Assembly: GCF_021412625.1 (NCBI RefSeq)
Contig: NZ_JAKCFI010000008.1
Location: forward strand, 1-64,000
Length of the DNA: 64,000 nucleotides
Direction of reading: 5' to 3'
Origin: Myxococcus stipitatus
GTDB taxonomy: Bacteria > Myxococcota > Myxococcia > Myxococcales > Myxococcaceae
Shown here: positions 21,083-30,290 of the stretch, in pieces
Position numbering within the stretch: position 1 is the stretch's first letter
Layout of the letters: the number at the start of each line of letters is the position of its first letter
Program-made: the position numbers and the translations under genes
The notes under the pieces: model-generated
What the model was told of the DNA's origin: nothing
The model's database searches: none
What the model saw: the letters and a program-made list of their open reading frames with translations, nothing else

Positions 21083-21931
21083 TCAGGTCAGGCGCGGCAG
21101 CAGCGCGCGCAGGCTGCGGTCCACGCCACCGCGTGACCCCAGCAACTCGATGGCCTTCAGCTCGTACGGCAGCACGTTGGCGCGGGCCACCAGCTGCACG
21201 TGGGCGCCCAGCGCCGCGGGCATCGCCAGGTCCAGCTCGAAGATGTCGCCGGCCACCAGCGTCTGGTCGGGCCGGGTGCCGGTGGTGTCCCAGATGCGCT
21301 TGAGCGCCTCGAAGTAGCGGCCCCGGCGCAGGTAGATGGGCCGGCGCAGCACGCCGTCCAGCGTCTGCGTCTCCGGCACCGCGTCGAAGCGCGCGTCCTT
21401 CACGTCCGGCGGGTCGAGCAGGAACTTGCGCGCGTCGCCGGACACCTTCAGCCGCTCGCGCCCCTTGGGCGCCAGCGTGTCGAGCTTCTTCTCCACCAGG
21501 TCGGTGTGCGCGTTGGTGACGACCGTCACCGGCAGGCCCGTGGCCAGCAGCGCCTCCAGCACCTCCTTCGCCTCCGGCTTGAAGGCCGTGGCGGAGTGGA
21601 CGTAGGCCTCACGGTACAGCCGCTGCACCACCTCCGAGCGCGCGGCCTCGTCCGGCAGCAGGCCCAGCCGCTGGATGATGCGGTGGGCGGCCGTCGTCGC
21701 CGTCAGGTACGGGTCCGCCGTGGCCGGCGCCACCACCTTGCCCCCCAGGTTCCACCCCAGCAGGTCGGCTCCCGCGTGCAGCGCCGCGACTTCCTCCTCC
21801 CAGATTTGCTCCACCTCCTGGCCCAACGCCTGGGCCAGTCCGTCACGGAAGTGTGACGAGAAGGGCGCGCTCTCCGCCGCCACGTCCGTGAAGGTCCCGT
21901 CGAAGTCCAGCACCACGCAAGCAATCGCCAT
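21083..21931 (-). CDS. HAD-family hydrolase
   Basis: The 282-residue protein has the haloacid dehalogenase motifs: motif I VLDFDGTFTD with the Asp nucleophile near the N-terminus, motif II VVTNAH, and motif IV AGDIFELDLAMPAALG with acidic Mg-binding residues. A large insert between motifs I and II is the cap domain. It is probably a cytoplasmic phosphatase. ATG at 21931 (MAIACVVLDFDG) is the natural start; the longer frame to 21997 adds a basic stretch with no family match. It converges on the atpA terminator. Substrate unknown. Confidence 0.87.
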   Translation of the reverse strand: MAIACVVLDFDGTFTDVAAESAPFSSHFRDGLAQALGQEVEQIWEEEVAALHAGADLLGWNLGGKVVAPATADPYLTATTAAHRIIQRLGLLPDEAARSEVVQRLYREAYVHSATAFKPEAKEVLEALLATGLPVTVVTNAHTDLVEKKLDTLAPKGRERLKVSGDARKFLLDPPDVKDARFDAVPETQTLDGVLRRPIYLRRGRYFEALKRIWDTTGTRPDQTLVAGDIFELDLAMPAALGAHVQLVARANVLPYELKAIELLGSRGGVDRSLRALLPRLT

Positions 21932-22016
21932 CAGCCCACCGACTCCCTGAGTTCGAGAAAGGGGGGCGATGACGCCCCGGCCGCGCCTGCGAATCAAGCC
22001 CGTGACACGCTTTCCG

Positions 22017-22044
22017 GCCTGTAAACTTGAGGCTTGCCTGTAAA
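22017..22044. promoter_or_regulatory. Pair of GCCTGTAAA direct repeats in a divergent promoter region
   Basis: GCCTGTAAA occurs at 22017-22025 and 22036-22044, 19 bp apart, between the divergent HAD gene and the small membrane protein gene. The stretch is A+T richer than its surroundings. A regulator site or promoter element is possible; nothing identifies the factor. Confidence 0.3.
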
Positions 22045-22107
22045 TCCAGGTCGCAGGCTCGCCACCTTGAGTCCTACAGCGGGGGGCTCGCTAGCCTGTC
22101 AGGCCAC

Positions 22108-22476
22108 ATGGAAGCGACGCAGCAGAACGAGTCGGCGCCCCCGCGCCGCGCGTGGCTGCCCTGGGGCCTGCTCGCCGGAGCGATGGTGCTCGGCGCGACG
22201 GGAGCCTGGGCGGGCTCGCGCTCCGTGTCGGCGCTGGTGGAGCGAGGAGCACAGCTGGAGCGCGAGGCCGCCGAGTCCGAGGCGCGCGTCGCGGAGCTGC
22301 AGGCCCTGAGAGAGGCCATGGCCCGCCGCCTGCGCGTGCTGGAGCAGCAGCACCAGGACGCCCAGCAGGCCGCCCTCACGGCCGCCTCCGCGTGCACCGT
22401 CGCCCCTCCCGCCCCGCCAGAGCCCGCCCCCCGCGCCACCAAGGCCGCGCGCAGCCGGAAGTCCGGCCGGCGCTGA
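22108..22476 (+). CDS. Small membrane-anchored coiled-coil protein
   Basis: The 122-residue protein has a short charged N-terminus, one hydrophobic helix (LPWGLLAGAMVLGATGAWAG, about residues 17-36), a heptad-rich coiled coil (VERGAQLEREAAESEARVAE onward, about 42-85) and a Pro/Ala then Lys/Arg-rich tail. ATG at 22108 follows a short leader without a strong ribosome site. I do not recognise a family; a single-pass inner-membrane protein with a periplasmic coiled coil is the best reading. Not obviously in an operon. Confidence 0.65.
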   Translation: MEATQQNESAPPRRAWLPWGLLAGAMVLGATGAWAGSRSVSALVERGAQLEREAAESEARVAELQALREAMARRLRVLEQQHQDAQQAALTAASACTVAPPAPPEPAPRATKAARSRKSGRR

Positions 22477-22651
22477 GCCCCGCGCGCGTGGTCCCCCGGT
22501 CCACGCCCTCCCCCGGGCCGTGGCCCCGGAGGCAACAGCCCTGACGCGCCGCCGCCACGGAACCCCTCGGAAGGACGCGGTTCCAGGGCCCGGCCCGGCG
22601 CGTGCTACCGGCCCGCTCGCATCCGTCATCTTCGCGCGAGGAGCCTCCCGC

Positions 22652-24133
22652 ATGTCGTCCGTCGTCCTTCGAGTCCGTCGCCTGTTGCTGGTGTGCCTGG
22701 CCGCGCTCGTGCCCCTGTCCACCGCCCACGCCGAGCCCGGCATCCGCATCCTCAACTCGCTGTCCACCGCGGACCTGGCCTTCAACGCCCTCACCACCAA
22801 CCGCCGGTCGCTGGAGGCCCTCAACAAGTACCCGCTGCACTCGGACGTGTTCGCGCGCGTCCCCACGCTGATGCACCAGTTGGAGGACCCGGCCGCGCGC
22901 AACGTCATGCACTACCTGGTCGGCTGCGCGCTGGGGCCCGGGGACGTCGTCGAGTGGAAGAGCCGCGCGGGCGAGGTGCATGTCTTCACGGGCGAGGCGA
23001 ACCTGTGCCCGGAGTGGGCCACGGGCGCGCCGGGCAAGGAGTGCCTGGGCTACGTGTCCGCGTGCCTGCTGTCGCGCAACAACGCGTACGGCGTCACCGT
23101 GGAGATTTCCCTGCGCGCCGAGGACCCGCGCGACCCGCTGCGCTTCAACCCCACCGGAGACCCGCGGGCGTGGAGCCCGCTCTTCCTGCCCTGTGACACG
23201 TCCGGCGTGGGCCTGGGGCCGGAGTGCGGCTGGGTGGGCGAGGGCGTGGGCGCGTGCGCTCCGGGCGCCAAGGTGACGGTGGGCGCCGGCGGGCCCTTCC
23301 CGGACACCTGCACGGGGACCATCGGCTCCAGCTCCGGCCACCGCGTGCTGCGCGTGTGCGAGCGGCCCGAGGGCTGCCACGCGTCGGACGCCCTGGCCGA
23401 GTCGGAGAAGGACGGCTGCGGCGGCACCGCGCCCACGGCCACCTTCACCTGCCCGCGCGGCGGCCGCTACAGCCTCATGTCCGCGCCCTATGACCGCGCC
23501 GCCCCGCCCGGCAGCTGGGTGCGGCCCGCGGCGACGAGCGGCCGCTACCCGTTCGCGCCCTTCGGCGCCTTCACCTTCCGCGAGGGCGCCTTCTTCGGGA
23601 ACCTGTTCAACCCAGGCGCGCTGGACGTGGAGGTGCTCCTCAACCTGGACAACTATCAGACGTCGCTCAGCATCCCTGGCTACTCCGGCACGCCGTACCT
23701 CGACGTGCACGCCTGCTACGGCAAGGACTGGGTGCAGGGAGACGTCCACCTGCGCTCGCGCATCTGCGCCAACGCCGAGGTGGGCCGCGAGGCCGCCTAC
23801 GGCTGCCTCGCCCGCACCGTGGGCCCCTGTGAGCCGGACAGCCGCAGCCCGCTCGCGCCCAGCTGCGCCGTCAACGACGGCGCCCAGGTGTGGGGCGACG
23901 GCGACTTCGAGGCCTGCGTGGACGGAGAGGGCCTCCCCCAGGGCGAGCCCATCACCACCTTCCTCAACAGCGCCTGCGACGCGCTGCCGGAGGGCGACCG
24001 CACGGTCTGCGGGGTCAAGTGCGACTACAGCGTGAACCCGCCCCTCTGCAAGAAGGGCTGCGAGCAGCGCTCCTCCAGCGAGTGCCTCGCCCTGGCCTGC
24101 GTCGAGACGCCCTCGCTCTGCGGCAAGAAGTAG
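22652..24133 (+). CDS. Secreted cysteine-rich protein of unknown function
   Basis: The 493-residue product starts with a clear signal peptide (MSSVVLRVRRLLLVCLAALV, cleavage after AHA) and is rich in cysteine along its length, especially near the C-terminus (CDALPEGDRTVCGVKCDYSV and further), which suggests a disulphide-stabilised extracellular protein. GAGGAGCC precedes the ATG at 22652. Asp and Gly-rich loops are frequent but no catalytic motif was recognised. It is followed by a strong hairpin, so it is probably monocistronic. Confidence 0.8.
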   Translation: MSSVVLRVRRLLLVCLAALVPLSTAHAEPGIRILNSLSTADLAFNALTTNRRSLEALNKYPLHSDVFARVPTLMHQLEDPAARNVMHYLVGCALGPGDVVEWKSRAGEVHVFTGEANLCPEWATGAPGKECLGYVSACLLSRNNAYGVTVEISLRAEDPRDPLRFNPTGDPRAWSPLFLPCDTSGVGLGPECGWVGEGVGACAPGAKVTVGAGGPFPDTCTGTIGSSSGHRVLRVCERPEGCHASDALAESEKDGCGGTAPTATFTCPRGGRYSLMSAPYDRAAPPGSWVRPAATSGRYPFAPFGAFTFREGAFFGNLFNPGALDVEVLLNLDNYQTSLSIPGYSGTPYLDVHACYGKDWVQGDVHLRSRICANAEVGREAAYGCLARTVGPCEPDSRSPLAPSCAVNDGAQVWGDGDFEACVDGEGLPQGEPITTFLNSACDALPEGDRTVCGVKCDYSVNPPLCKKGCEQRSSSECLALACVETPSLCGKK

Positions 24134-24162
24134 CCCCCCGCTCGGGCGCGCGCGCGGGGGGC
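24133..24162 (+). terminator. Hairpin after the cysteine-rich protein gene
   Basis: GCCCCCCGC pairs exactly with GCGGGGGGC around a 12-base GC-rich loop, starting at the last base of the stop codon. No T-run follows. Confidence 0.5.
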
Positions 24163-24312
24163 CTGTGCGAACCTCCCGGGCGCGCGCCGTGGGACGGAGG
24201 CGCCCTGGGGGGCGGGGCGACACGCCGTCCGCCCCGGGTGTATGAATAAAGCGGGCCGGGGGCCGTCCGGACATGAGCGGGTTCGTCACCTGCGCCCGCC
24301 GAGGAGCCCACC

Positions 24313-25182
24313 GTGTCCGCCTTCCGTTCCGTGCTGTGTGTCGCCCTCGCGCTGGGGCTCGTGCTGGGCGCCGCGCCCGCGGAGGCCCGCTTCGGCAAGC
24401 GCTCGCGGTCGAACGACTCGGGCCAGGGCAAGGACGAGCACGAGGCGTCGGCGGTGGGCCAGGACGACGACGACGATGACGACCGCGACCGGGATGACCG
24501 GCCGCGCCGCCGTCGCCGCTCCAACGCGCGCCACGTCAGCGACGACTCGCACGTGGTGGACAGCACCGCCTTCTTCGCCTTCCTCGTCATGGGGGGCAAC
24601 CACCGGCTGTCGCTCACGGAGCCGCGCTACCGGGGCGAGGTCCGCCAGGAGCGCCACGCGGCGCCGCTGTCCTTCCGCGTGGGCTTCCAGGCGGGGCCCA
24701 TCAACGAGGGCGGCGCGGGCGACCTCTTCCTCGGCCTGGAGGGCCGGCGCATCGGCCTGGACCTGCGTGCCACGGGCATCAGCGTGGACGCGGACGACGG
24801 CTCCGACGAGACGGACAGCATCACCCTCTTCGAGGCGCACCTGACGTGGGCGTTCGTGTCGCTGGAGCGGGTGCGGGTGCGCGCCGAGGCGGGCGTGAGC
24901 ACCGCCAACGCGCCGGACGTCTCCTTCGTGGGCCCCAGCCTGGGCCTCTCCATGGAGGCCTGCCTCGCGGGCCCGCTGGACTTCGAGGCGCGCGCGCAGG
25001 TGACGCCCCTCCCCTACCGGCAGGTGGACGCGAGCGCCGCGCTGGCGCTGCACCTGGGCGCGGTGGTGCTGCGCGGCGGCTACCGCGGCCTGCTGCTCGA
25101 CGACGCGGGGGAGTCGGGGGACGGCGTGGTGCACCGCGACGGCTTCCACGGGCCCTTCCTCGGCCTGGGCCTCACCTACTGA
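24313..25182 (+). CDS. Exported probable outer-membrane barrel protein (copy 1)
   Basis: The 289-residue product has a signal peptide (LALGLVLGAAPAEA, then RFGKR), a low-complexity Asp/Arg linker (a run of seven Asp, then an Arg run), and a C-terminal domain of alternating strands ending in GPFLGLGLTY, a terminal aromatic typical of outer-membrane barrels. GTG at 24313 follows GAGGAG. It is clearly homologous to the protein at 25844: both share GAAPAEARFGKR, FVGPS-G-S-EAC and the C-terminal GPFLGLGLT/GPYLGLGLT ends. The two copies flank a response regulator on the opposite strand, whose 3' end overlaps this gene by 11 bp. Function unknown. Confidence 0.8.
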   Translation: MSAFRSVLCVALALGLVLGAAPAEARFGKRSRSNDSGQGKDEHEASAVGQDDDDDDDRDRDDRPRRRRRSNARHVSDDSHVVDSTAFFAFLVMGGNHRLSLTEPRYRGEVRQERHAAPLSFRVGFQAGPINEGGAGDLFLGLEGRRIGLDLRATGISVDADDGSDETDSITLFEAHLTWAFVSLERVRVRAEAGVSTANAPDVSFVGPSLGLSMEACLAGPLDFEARAQVTPLPYRQVDASAALALHLGAVVLRGGYRGLLLDDAGESGDGVVHRDGFHGPFLGLGLTY

Positions 25183-25597
25183 CGCCCGTCGCGCCGGTGA
25201 CGGCCGGGTCCTCCGGCGCCTCGCGAGGGCAGTGCTCGCGCACCACCTCCAGCAGGGCCGCCAGCCGCACCGGCTTGCGCAGCACCGCCAGGGCACCCGA
25301 CGGGCAAGGCCCCGGCTCCGCGTCCATCGCCACCACCCGGCAGCCGGCGAAGCGCGCGTCCTTCGCCAGCGCGTCGATCATCGCCCGCCCCCCCACGCGC
25401 GCCAGCTCCAGGTCCACCAGGACGAGGCAGGGGGACTCCAGGGCGCGGAGCACCCGCAGGCCCTCGTGGCCGTTGATGGCCATGGCCACCTCGTAGCCCT
25501 CGTCCTGGAGCGCCTCCGCCATGGCGCCCCGGACGTCCGGGTCCTCCTCCACGAGCAGGACGGTGGGCTGAATCAGCGCGTGGGTCACGTTCACCAC
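25172..25597 (-). CDS. Single-domain response regulator (receiver only)
   Basis: The 141-residue protein is a stand-alone receiver of the CheY type: acidic residues in LLVEEDPDV, phosphoacceptor aspartate in LVLVDLELARV, and the conserved lysine in LRKPVRLAALL. The Thr/Ser switch position reads VVAMDAEP, with Asp where Thr/Ser is usual, so signalling may differ. GTG at 25597 is chosen because AAAGGAGG lies 7 bases upstream; a second GTG follows directly. No output domain is present. It lies between two related barrel genes and overlaps the end of the first one. Confidence 0.85.
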   Translation of the reverse strand: MVNVTHALIQPTVLLVEEDPDVRGAMAEALQDEGYEVAMAINGHEGLRVLRALESPCLVLVDLELARVGGRAMIDALAKDARFAGCRVVAMDAEPGPCPSGALAVLRKPVRLAALLEVVREHCPREAPEDPAVTGATGVSR

Positions 25598-25843
25598 CCT
25601 AGTGCCTCCTTTCCTCGCTGGCACGGGCCCGAGCGGCCCCGTCGCGGACAGTGTCGAGCCATGAGCATCCGCCCGCTTCGGGCAGGCGGATGCGCATGGT
25701 CCACGTACCACCGGGGGCTGACCACGTTCGTACAGCCCTCGCTGGCCAACGCCGCCGCCCTCCCGGGGGGCCATGGCCGCTCACGGGTCGGAGCCCTTCA
25801 ATGTCGCTCCCCATCGTGCCCTCCGTGGCAGAGGAGTTGGACC

Positions 25844-26689
25844 TTGCCGTCGACGAAGTCCCTGCTGGGCTCGGCGCTCGCCGCCGCCCTCCTGCTGGGC
25901 GCCGCCCCCGCCGAGGCCCGCTTCGGCAAGCGCCCCGCCCCCTCCGCCCGTCCCCCCGGGGATGGCGCGCCCCCCGTCCCCGCCGCCGCCCCCCTCTCCC
26001 AGGTCACCTCGGAGGAGGGCCGGAAGGCGGAGGACGTACCGCGCCGCCGGCGTCCCCGTCGGGCGCGCAAGCCCACGGTGGTCGTGACATCCCAGGGCAC
26101 CGCCGCGCCGGAGGAGCCCACGGGCCTGCATGCGTCCTCGGGGCGGAGGCGGTCGCGCTATGGCCCCGTGCCGCTGCTGGTGCGCGTGGGCGTCCAGGGC
26201 GACCTGCCGCGACAGGGCGGCGGCCTGGGCATCTTCCTGGGGATGGAGGGGCGGAGGCTGGGCATCGACGCCCGCGTCGGCGGTCTGTCGCTGCGCGACG
26301 AGGCCGACACCGAGCGCCTGGACAAGCTCATCCTGATGAGCGCGCGGGCCACCGCGGCGCTGTGGGCCAGCCGCTACGGCCGCCTGCGCGTGGAGGCGGG
26401 CCTGGCCAGCGCGCACCTGCCGGGCATCACCTTCGTGGGGCCCAGCTTCGGCGCCTCGCTGGAGGCCTGCATCGGGCGCTCGAACCTGGACATCGAGGCG
26501 CGCATGAACGTCACGCCCTTCCCACAGCGCCAGGTGGACGCCCAGGCGGGGCTCGCCGCGCACCTGGGAGAGCTCAACCTGCGCGCCGGCTGGCGCATGC
26601 TGTACTTCGACGACGCCGGACACCTGGACGGCGTCGAGCACGAGGACACCTTCGCCGGCCCCTACCTCGGCCTGGGCCTGACGTTCTGA
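25844..26689 (+). CDS. Exported probable outer-membrane barrel protein (copy 2), TTG start
   Basis: The 281-residue protein is a diverged duplicate of the one at 24313: signal peptide ALAAALLLGAAPAEA, the same RFGKR junction, a Pro/Arg-rich linker in place of the Asp run, and a matching barrel-like domain ending in GPYLGLGLTF. No ATG or GTG fits the signal peptide; TTG at 25844 has GAGGAG 7 bases upstream and gives MPSTKSLLGSAL, so it is the likely start. Pairwise similarity is strongest over the last 150 residues. Function unknown. Confidence 0.78.
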   Translation: MPSTKSLLGSALAAALLLGAAPAEARFGKRPAPSARPPGDGAPPVPAAAPLSQVTSEEGRKAEDVPRRRRPRRARKPTVVVTSQGTAAPEEPTGLHASSGRRRSRYGPVPLLVRVGVQGDLPRQGGGLGIFLGMEGRRLGIDARVGGLSLRDEADTERLDKLILMSARATAALWASRYGRLRVEAGLASAHLPGITFVGPSFGASLEACIGRSNLDIEARMNVTPFPQRQVDAQAGLAAHLGELNLRAGWRMLYFDDAGHLDGVEHEDTFAGPYLGLGLTF

Positions 26690-26878
26690 CGCGCGTGGAG
26701 GTGTGACGCCGCTCCACCGGCGTCACGGCGCCCCCCACAAGGCCCCTGTCTCCTCGAACGACAGCGGGGCGCCGGGCCACCTCGCCCGCGCCCTCGCGCT
26801 CCTGGGTCCCTGCGTCGACACGGAGCCGGCACGACGGGCCGGAGCCACTCCTCGCGGAAGGAGCCCCGGCCCCGGACC

Positions 26879-27565
26879 TCACTCGTCCGACGCGGCGGCC
26901 ATGGGCGCCGACGAGCCCCCACCGCCGATGTCCGCGACGGTGGTCAGCCCACCGCGCTTGCCGCCGCGCCGCTTGGGCGGAGGCGCCAGCTTCGGCTGCG
27001 TGCCGAACAGCCGCTCGTAGGTGTCCGGCGTGTTGATGTTCACGATGACGCCCGGGTCCTTCATGGGCACCCGGCGCACGCGCATGGCCTTCAGCGCCGC
27101 CTCCAGCTGCTCCCCGTCCGCCGCGCGCAGCTTCTCCATCGCGGGACGCGACAGCAGCACCGGCCAGCCGGGCGCGCCGTCGAACTCCGGACGCAGCACC
27201 TCGTCGGAGTCGCTCATCAGCTTGAGGAGCGACTTCACCGTCGTCGCGCGCAGGGCCGGCATGTCCACCGGGTGCAGCAGCACCACGTCCGCCCCGGCCT
27301 CCATCGCCGCGTCGAGCCCGACCTTCACGGAGACCATCTGGCTGTCACGCCAGCGCTCGGACTCCACCAGGTCCAACCCCGGGTGCTGCTCGCGCACCGC
27401 CTCCGCGTCCTTGCCCACCACCCCCAACACCTGACTGTTCGCCTTGCCGAAGGTCGACGCCAGCGACTGAAGGAAGCTCTTGTCGCCTTCGTGCAGGATG
27501 AGCGCCTTGGGGTGGGCCATCCGCCGGGCCTCGCCCGCTGCGAGGATGATCGCCACTGCCTTCAT
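26879..27565 (-). CDS. MobA/MocA-like nucleotidyltransferase
   Basis: The 228-residue protein starts with the nucleotide-binding AIILAAGEARRMAHPKALI loop and has the metal-binding region VVLLHPVDMPAL, typical of molybdopterin-cofactor nucleotidyltransferases (MocA/MobA family) that transfer CMP or GMP to molybdopterin. The standard LAAG(x)SxRMGxPK reads LAAGEARRMAHPK, a mild change. The last 35 residues (KRRGGKRGGLTTVADIGGGG) are an added tail. GGAGG lies about 7 bases before the ATG at 27565. No other Mo-cofactor gene lies nearby, so the exact substrate is unclear. Confidence 0.82.
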   Translation of the reverse strand: MKAVAIILAAGEARRMAHPKALILHEGDKSFLQSLASTFGKANSQVLGVVGKDAEAVREQHPGLDLVESERWRDSQMVSVKVGLDAAMEAGADVVLLHPVDMPALRATTVKSLLKLMSDSDEVLRPEFDGAPGWPVLLSRPAMEKLRAADGEQLEAALKAMRVRRVPMKDPGVIVNINTPDTYERLFGTQPKLAPPPKRRGGKRGGLTTVADIGGGGSSAPMAAASDE

Positions 27566-27795
27566 ACCAAGCCTCCTCCATCCCCCGGGGAATCAATGTC
27601 AGCAGGCCCGGGTCCACCGACAACAGGCTGTGCCCGACGCGAGCGATTTTTGAGCCCGCCCCTCGGTGCGAGCCCCCGCGCCGTCACTTCACGCTTCCTC
27701 GGCACGTCGCTCGCGCCCCCTCGCCACGTCGCCGTCCACGCGCCAGCCGCGGAGCACCGCTCGCCCCCTCGCGCTTCCCCCCCGGCCGTCACGGC

Positions 27796-28110
27796 TCAGT
27801 GCAGCCAATGCGACGCCGGCGCGGACACCAGGGAGGCTCGCTTCGCCCCCGTCGTTTCTTCCGCCTCCACCAGCACCCGGACGGTCAGAATTTCAGCCAG
27901 CCGCGCCAGCGGCGCGAAACGCGACAGACGGCACAGCTCGTCCTCCGACACCTCGCCCAACCACGCTCCGTCACGACCATCCACCACTGGGAGCACATGC
28001 GCCGCGTGACGGTGCATCACCTGGAGCGCCGAGAGCACGGTGTCCTCGGGGAAGAGCGTCACGGCGCGGGCAACGACTGTCTCGAAGTCGGGGATGCTGC
28101 ACATCGTCAC
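27796..28110 (-). CDS. Short CBS-domain protein
   Basis: The 104-residue protein has one full CBS unit (TVLSALQVMHRHAAHVLPVVDGRDGAWLGEVSEDEL) and a short second part, a common small regulatory module that binds adenosyl nucleotides, usually as dimers. GTG at 28110 follows GGGAGG by 6 bases; an in-frame ATG two codons later is also possible. The target is unknown. Confidence 0.75.
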   Translation of the reverse strand: MTMCSIPDFETVVARAVTLFPEDTVLSALQVMHRHAAHVLPVVDGRDGAWLGEVSEDELCRLSRFAPLARLAEILTVRVLVEAEETTGAKRASLVSAPASHWLH

Positions 28111-28289
28111 GGATTTCCTCCCGAAGGCTGGGGCGCCAGGCGCCGATGATCCACCCCGTAGCAAGGCCCTTGCCGAGCCGCGGCATGCCCCTTTTTCGGC
28201 CGCCCACACAACCCGGGCCTGCACTCCGGCGATAATCCCCAGGACGTCCTGCCTCCTCGTCGTCGCGCCCCCTCCGCGGAGTCTTCTCG

Positions 28290-30290
28290 ATGAGCATCAA
28301 GTCCCTGCCCTCGACCACGACAGCCACCCCCAAGCGCGCCGCGGACCTCCCGCCGCAACGCAAGGCGGAGGCGCCCCAGGGCAACCTGCTCGCTCGGTTG
28401 GGAGAGGGGCTCCAGAACGTCGCGCGCAAGGTGGACCAGAAGCTGGACCAGGTGGTGGACCGCTTCGAGGCGAAGCTCCCCGACCTGGGCAAGCTCGGCC
28501 TGCCGAAGCTGGCCGGCACCGGCGGCAAGTGGGACGGCATCACCCTCACCGGCAAGCCCCTCCAGATTCCCTTCGACAAGCTGCTCGACGTCGACCTGGG
28601 CGACCTGCGCAAGGTGCTCGAGCGCGTCATCCCGCCGAAGATCGACGACAAGCAGGGCAAGCAGCTCGTCGAACAGACGAAGCCCTTCCGTGACACACTG
28701 GGTCAAGTCCGCTCGCTGGCGGCGCAGCTGGACATGCTGCCCACCACCCACCCGCGCTACGCGCAGGTGAAGGCGGCGCTGGAGAAGGCCGAGGGCGAGC
28801 TGAAGCAGACCACGGGCTACACGCGCGCCACCGCGCCGCGCCCCGGCTCGCTGTGGGTGGACCCCCAGTTCATGGCGAAGGAGGTCCCCAACGGGAGCAT
28901 CACCGCCAGCAAGTTCCCCACCAACACGCCGGTGACGAAGCCGCCCGCCGCGCTGGACCTGGTCTCCGGGGGCGATGCGACGAAGGCCGCCGCGTACACC
29001 GCGTCCGTGGCCCAGAAGCGCGCGGAGACGGGCATGCCCGTGCAGGGCGGCGAGCCCTTGGGCGTGCACCTGAGCCTGGAGGGCGGCGGCGGCAGGGGCA
29101 AGCGCTACGCGGCCATGTTCGCGGAGATGCGCGAATTGGGCGTGGTGCCGGTGAGCCTGTCGGGCACGTCCGCCGGCTCCATCGCCGCCGCGTTCGCCGC
29201 CACGGGCGCCACGCCGAAGCAGATCGAGGACGTGGCCAAGGACCCTCGCCTGGGCCAGCTGTACGACTTCGACCTGGACATGAAGGACGGCGGCATCCTC
29301 GACGGCCAGGCCGCGTACGACCTCTTCGACCAGAAGCTGCGCGAGCTGACCGGCATCAAGGACCGGCCCGTCACCTTCGCGGACCTGAAGGTGCCCCTGC
29401 AGCTGGTCGCCGCCAAGGCCTACGACTCCGCGCTGGGGCCCGAGGGCTTCAAGAACAACAAGGACCGCATCTTCGTCTTCAGCCAGGAGACGACGCCGGA
29501 CACGCCCGTGGCGCTCGCCATGCGCGCCTCCATGGCCATCCCCGGCGTCTTCGAGCCGGTGCAGATGGTGGACCCCGTCACCGGCCGGCAGATGCACCTG
29601 GTCGACGGCGGCACCCTGGACAACCTCCCCATGGGCTACGCCAAGAACGACCTGCCGCAGATCGGCGCGTCGCTCTATTCGCGCGGCGGCGCGCACCCAT
29701 CCAACGGCCAGGCCCAGCCCAAGCAGCTGCCCACCGGCCAGCTCGACACGGACGACGTGCTCTGGAATGGCTTTAACGGCCTGTCCATGCTGTTCGAGAA
29801 CGCCACGGAGGCGCAGGACTGGCGCGACAAGACGCAGCCGGGCGCCAACCAGTACATGCTCGCGCTGCCCACCTGGAACCTGGACAATCCCAAACAGTCC
29901 AACAGCGTGCTCGGCTTCGGCTACGACGACAAGGTGGACCCCACGCTGGACAAGCAGTCGCGCCAGGTGACGCAAGACTTCCTGCGCGAGTTCCTCGATG
30001 ACATGCAGAAGCCCGGCTCGCGCGGCACCAACCTCACCACCAAGGTGCCCGCGGACCTGAAGTTCGACCTGCCCGTCGACATCTGGGGCGAGAAGTTCCA
30101 GGTGACGTACAACGGCGGGGACACCGTCGTGGCCACCGCCGCCAATGGCAAGCGCCACGAGGTCAAGCTGGGCCGCGAGAAGATCGAATCCATCTGGCTC
30201 GACAACCAGACGTTCCACGACATGCCCGCGCAGCTGTCCCACGCGCTCAGTGACGTGCGCAGCGTGCGACCCTCCTGGTTCCCGTTCTGA
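28290..30290 (+). CDS. Patatin-like phospholipase with long N-terminal region
   Basis: Residues 250-460 carry the patatin catalytic set: the oxyanion loop LEGGGGRGKR (residue about 260), nucleophile elbow SGTSAGSIAAAF, and the catalytic aspartate in HLVDGGTLDNLPMGY. These Ser-Asp dyad enzymes cleave acyl chains from phospholipids. The first ~240 residues are Lys/Asp-rich with amphipathic helices and no signal peptide, and ~200 residues follow the domain, so the protein is larger than plain patatins. It may be a secreted or injected lipase, but no export route is visible. The ATG at 28290 has no clear ribosome site. Confidence 0.87.
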   Translation: MSIKSLPSTTTATPKRAADLPPQRKAEAPQGNLLARLGEGLQNVARKVDQKLDQVVDRFEAKLPDLGKLGLPKLAGTGGKWDGITLTGKPLQIPFDKLLDVDLGDLRKVLERVIPPKIDDKQGKQLVEQTKPFRDTLGQVRSLAAQLDMLPTTHPRYAQVKAALEKAEGELKQTTGYTRATAPRPGSLWVDPQFMAKEVPNGSITASKFPTNTPVTKPPAALDLVSGGDATKAAAYTASVAQKRAETGMPVQGGEPLGVHLSLEGGGGRGKRYAAMFAEMRELGVVPVSLSGTSAGSIAAAFAATGATPKQIEDVAKDPRLGQLYDFDLDMKDGGILDGQAAYDLFDQKLRELTGIKDRPVTFADLKVPLQLVAAKAYDSALGPEGFKNNKDRIFVFSQETTPDTPVALAMRASMAIPGVFEPVQMVDPVTGRQMHLVDGGTLDNLPMGYAKNDLPQIGASLYSRGGAHPSNGQAQPKQLPTGQLDTDDVLWNGFNGLSMLFENATEAQDWRDKTQPGANQYMLALPTWNLDNPKQSNSVLGFGYDDKVDPTLDKQSRQVTQDFLREFLDDMQKPGSRGTNLTTKVPADLKFDLPVDIWGEKFQVTYNGGDTVVATAANGKRHEVKLGREKIESIWLDNQTFHDMPAQLSHALSDVRSVRPSWFPF

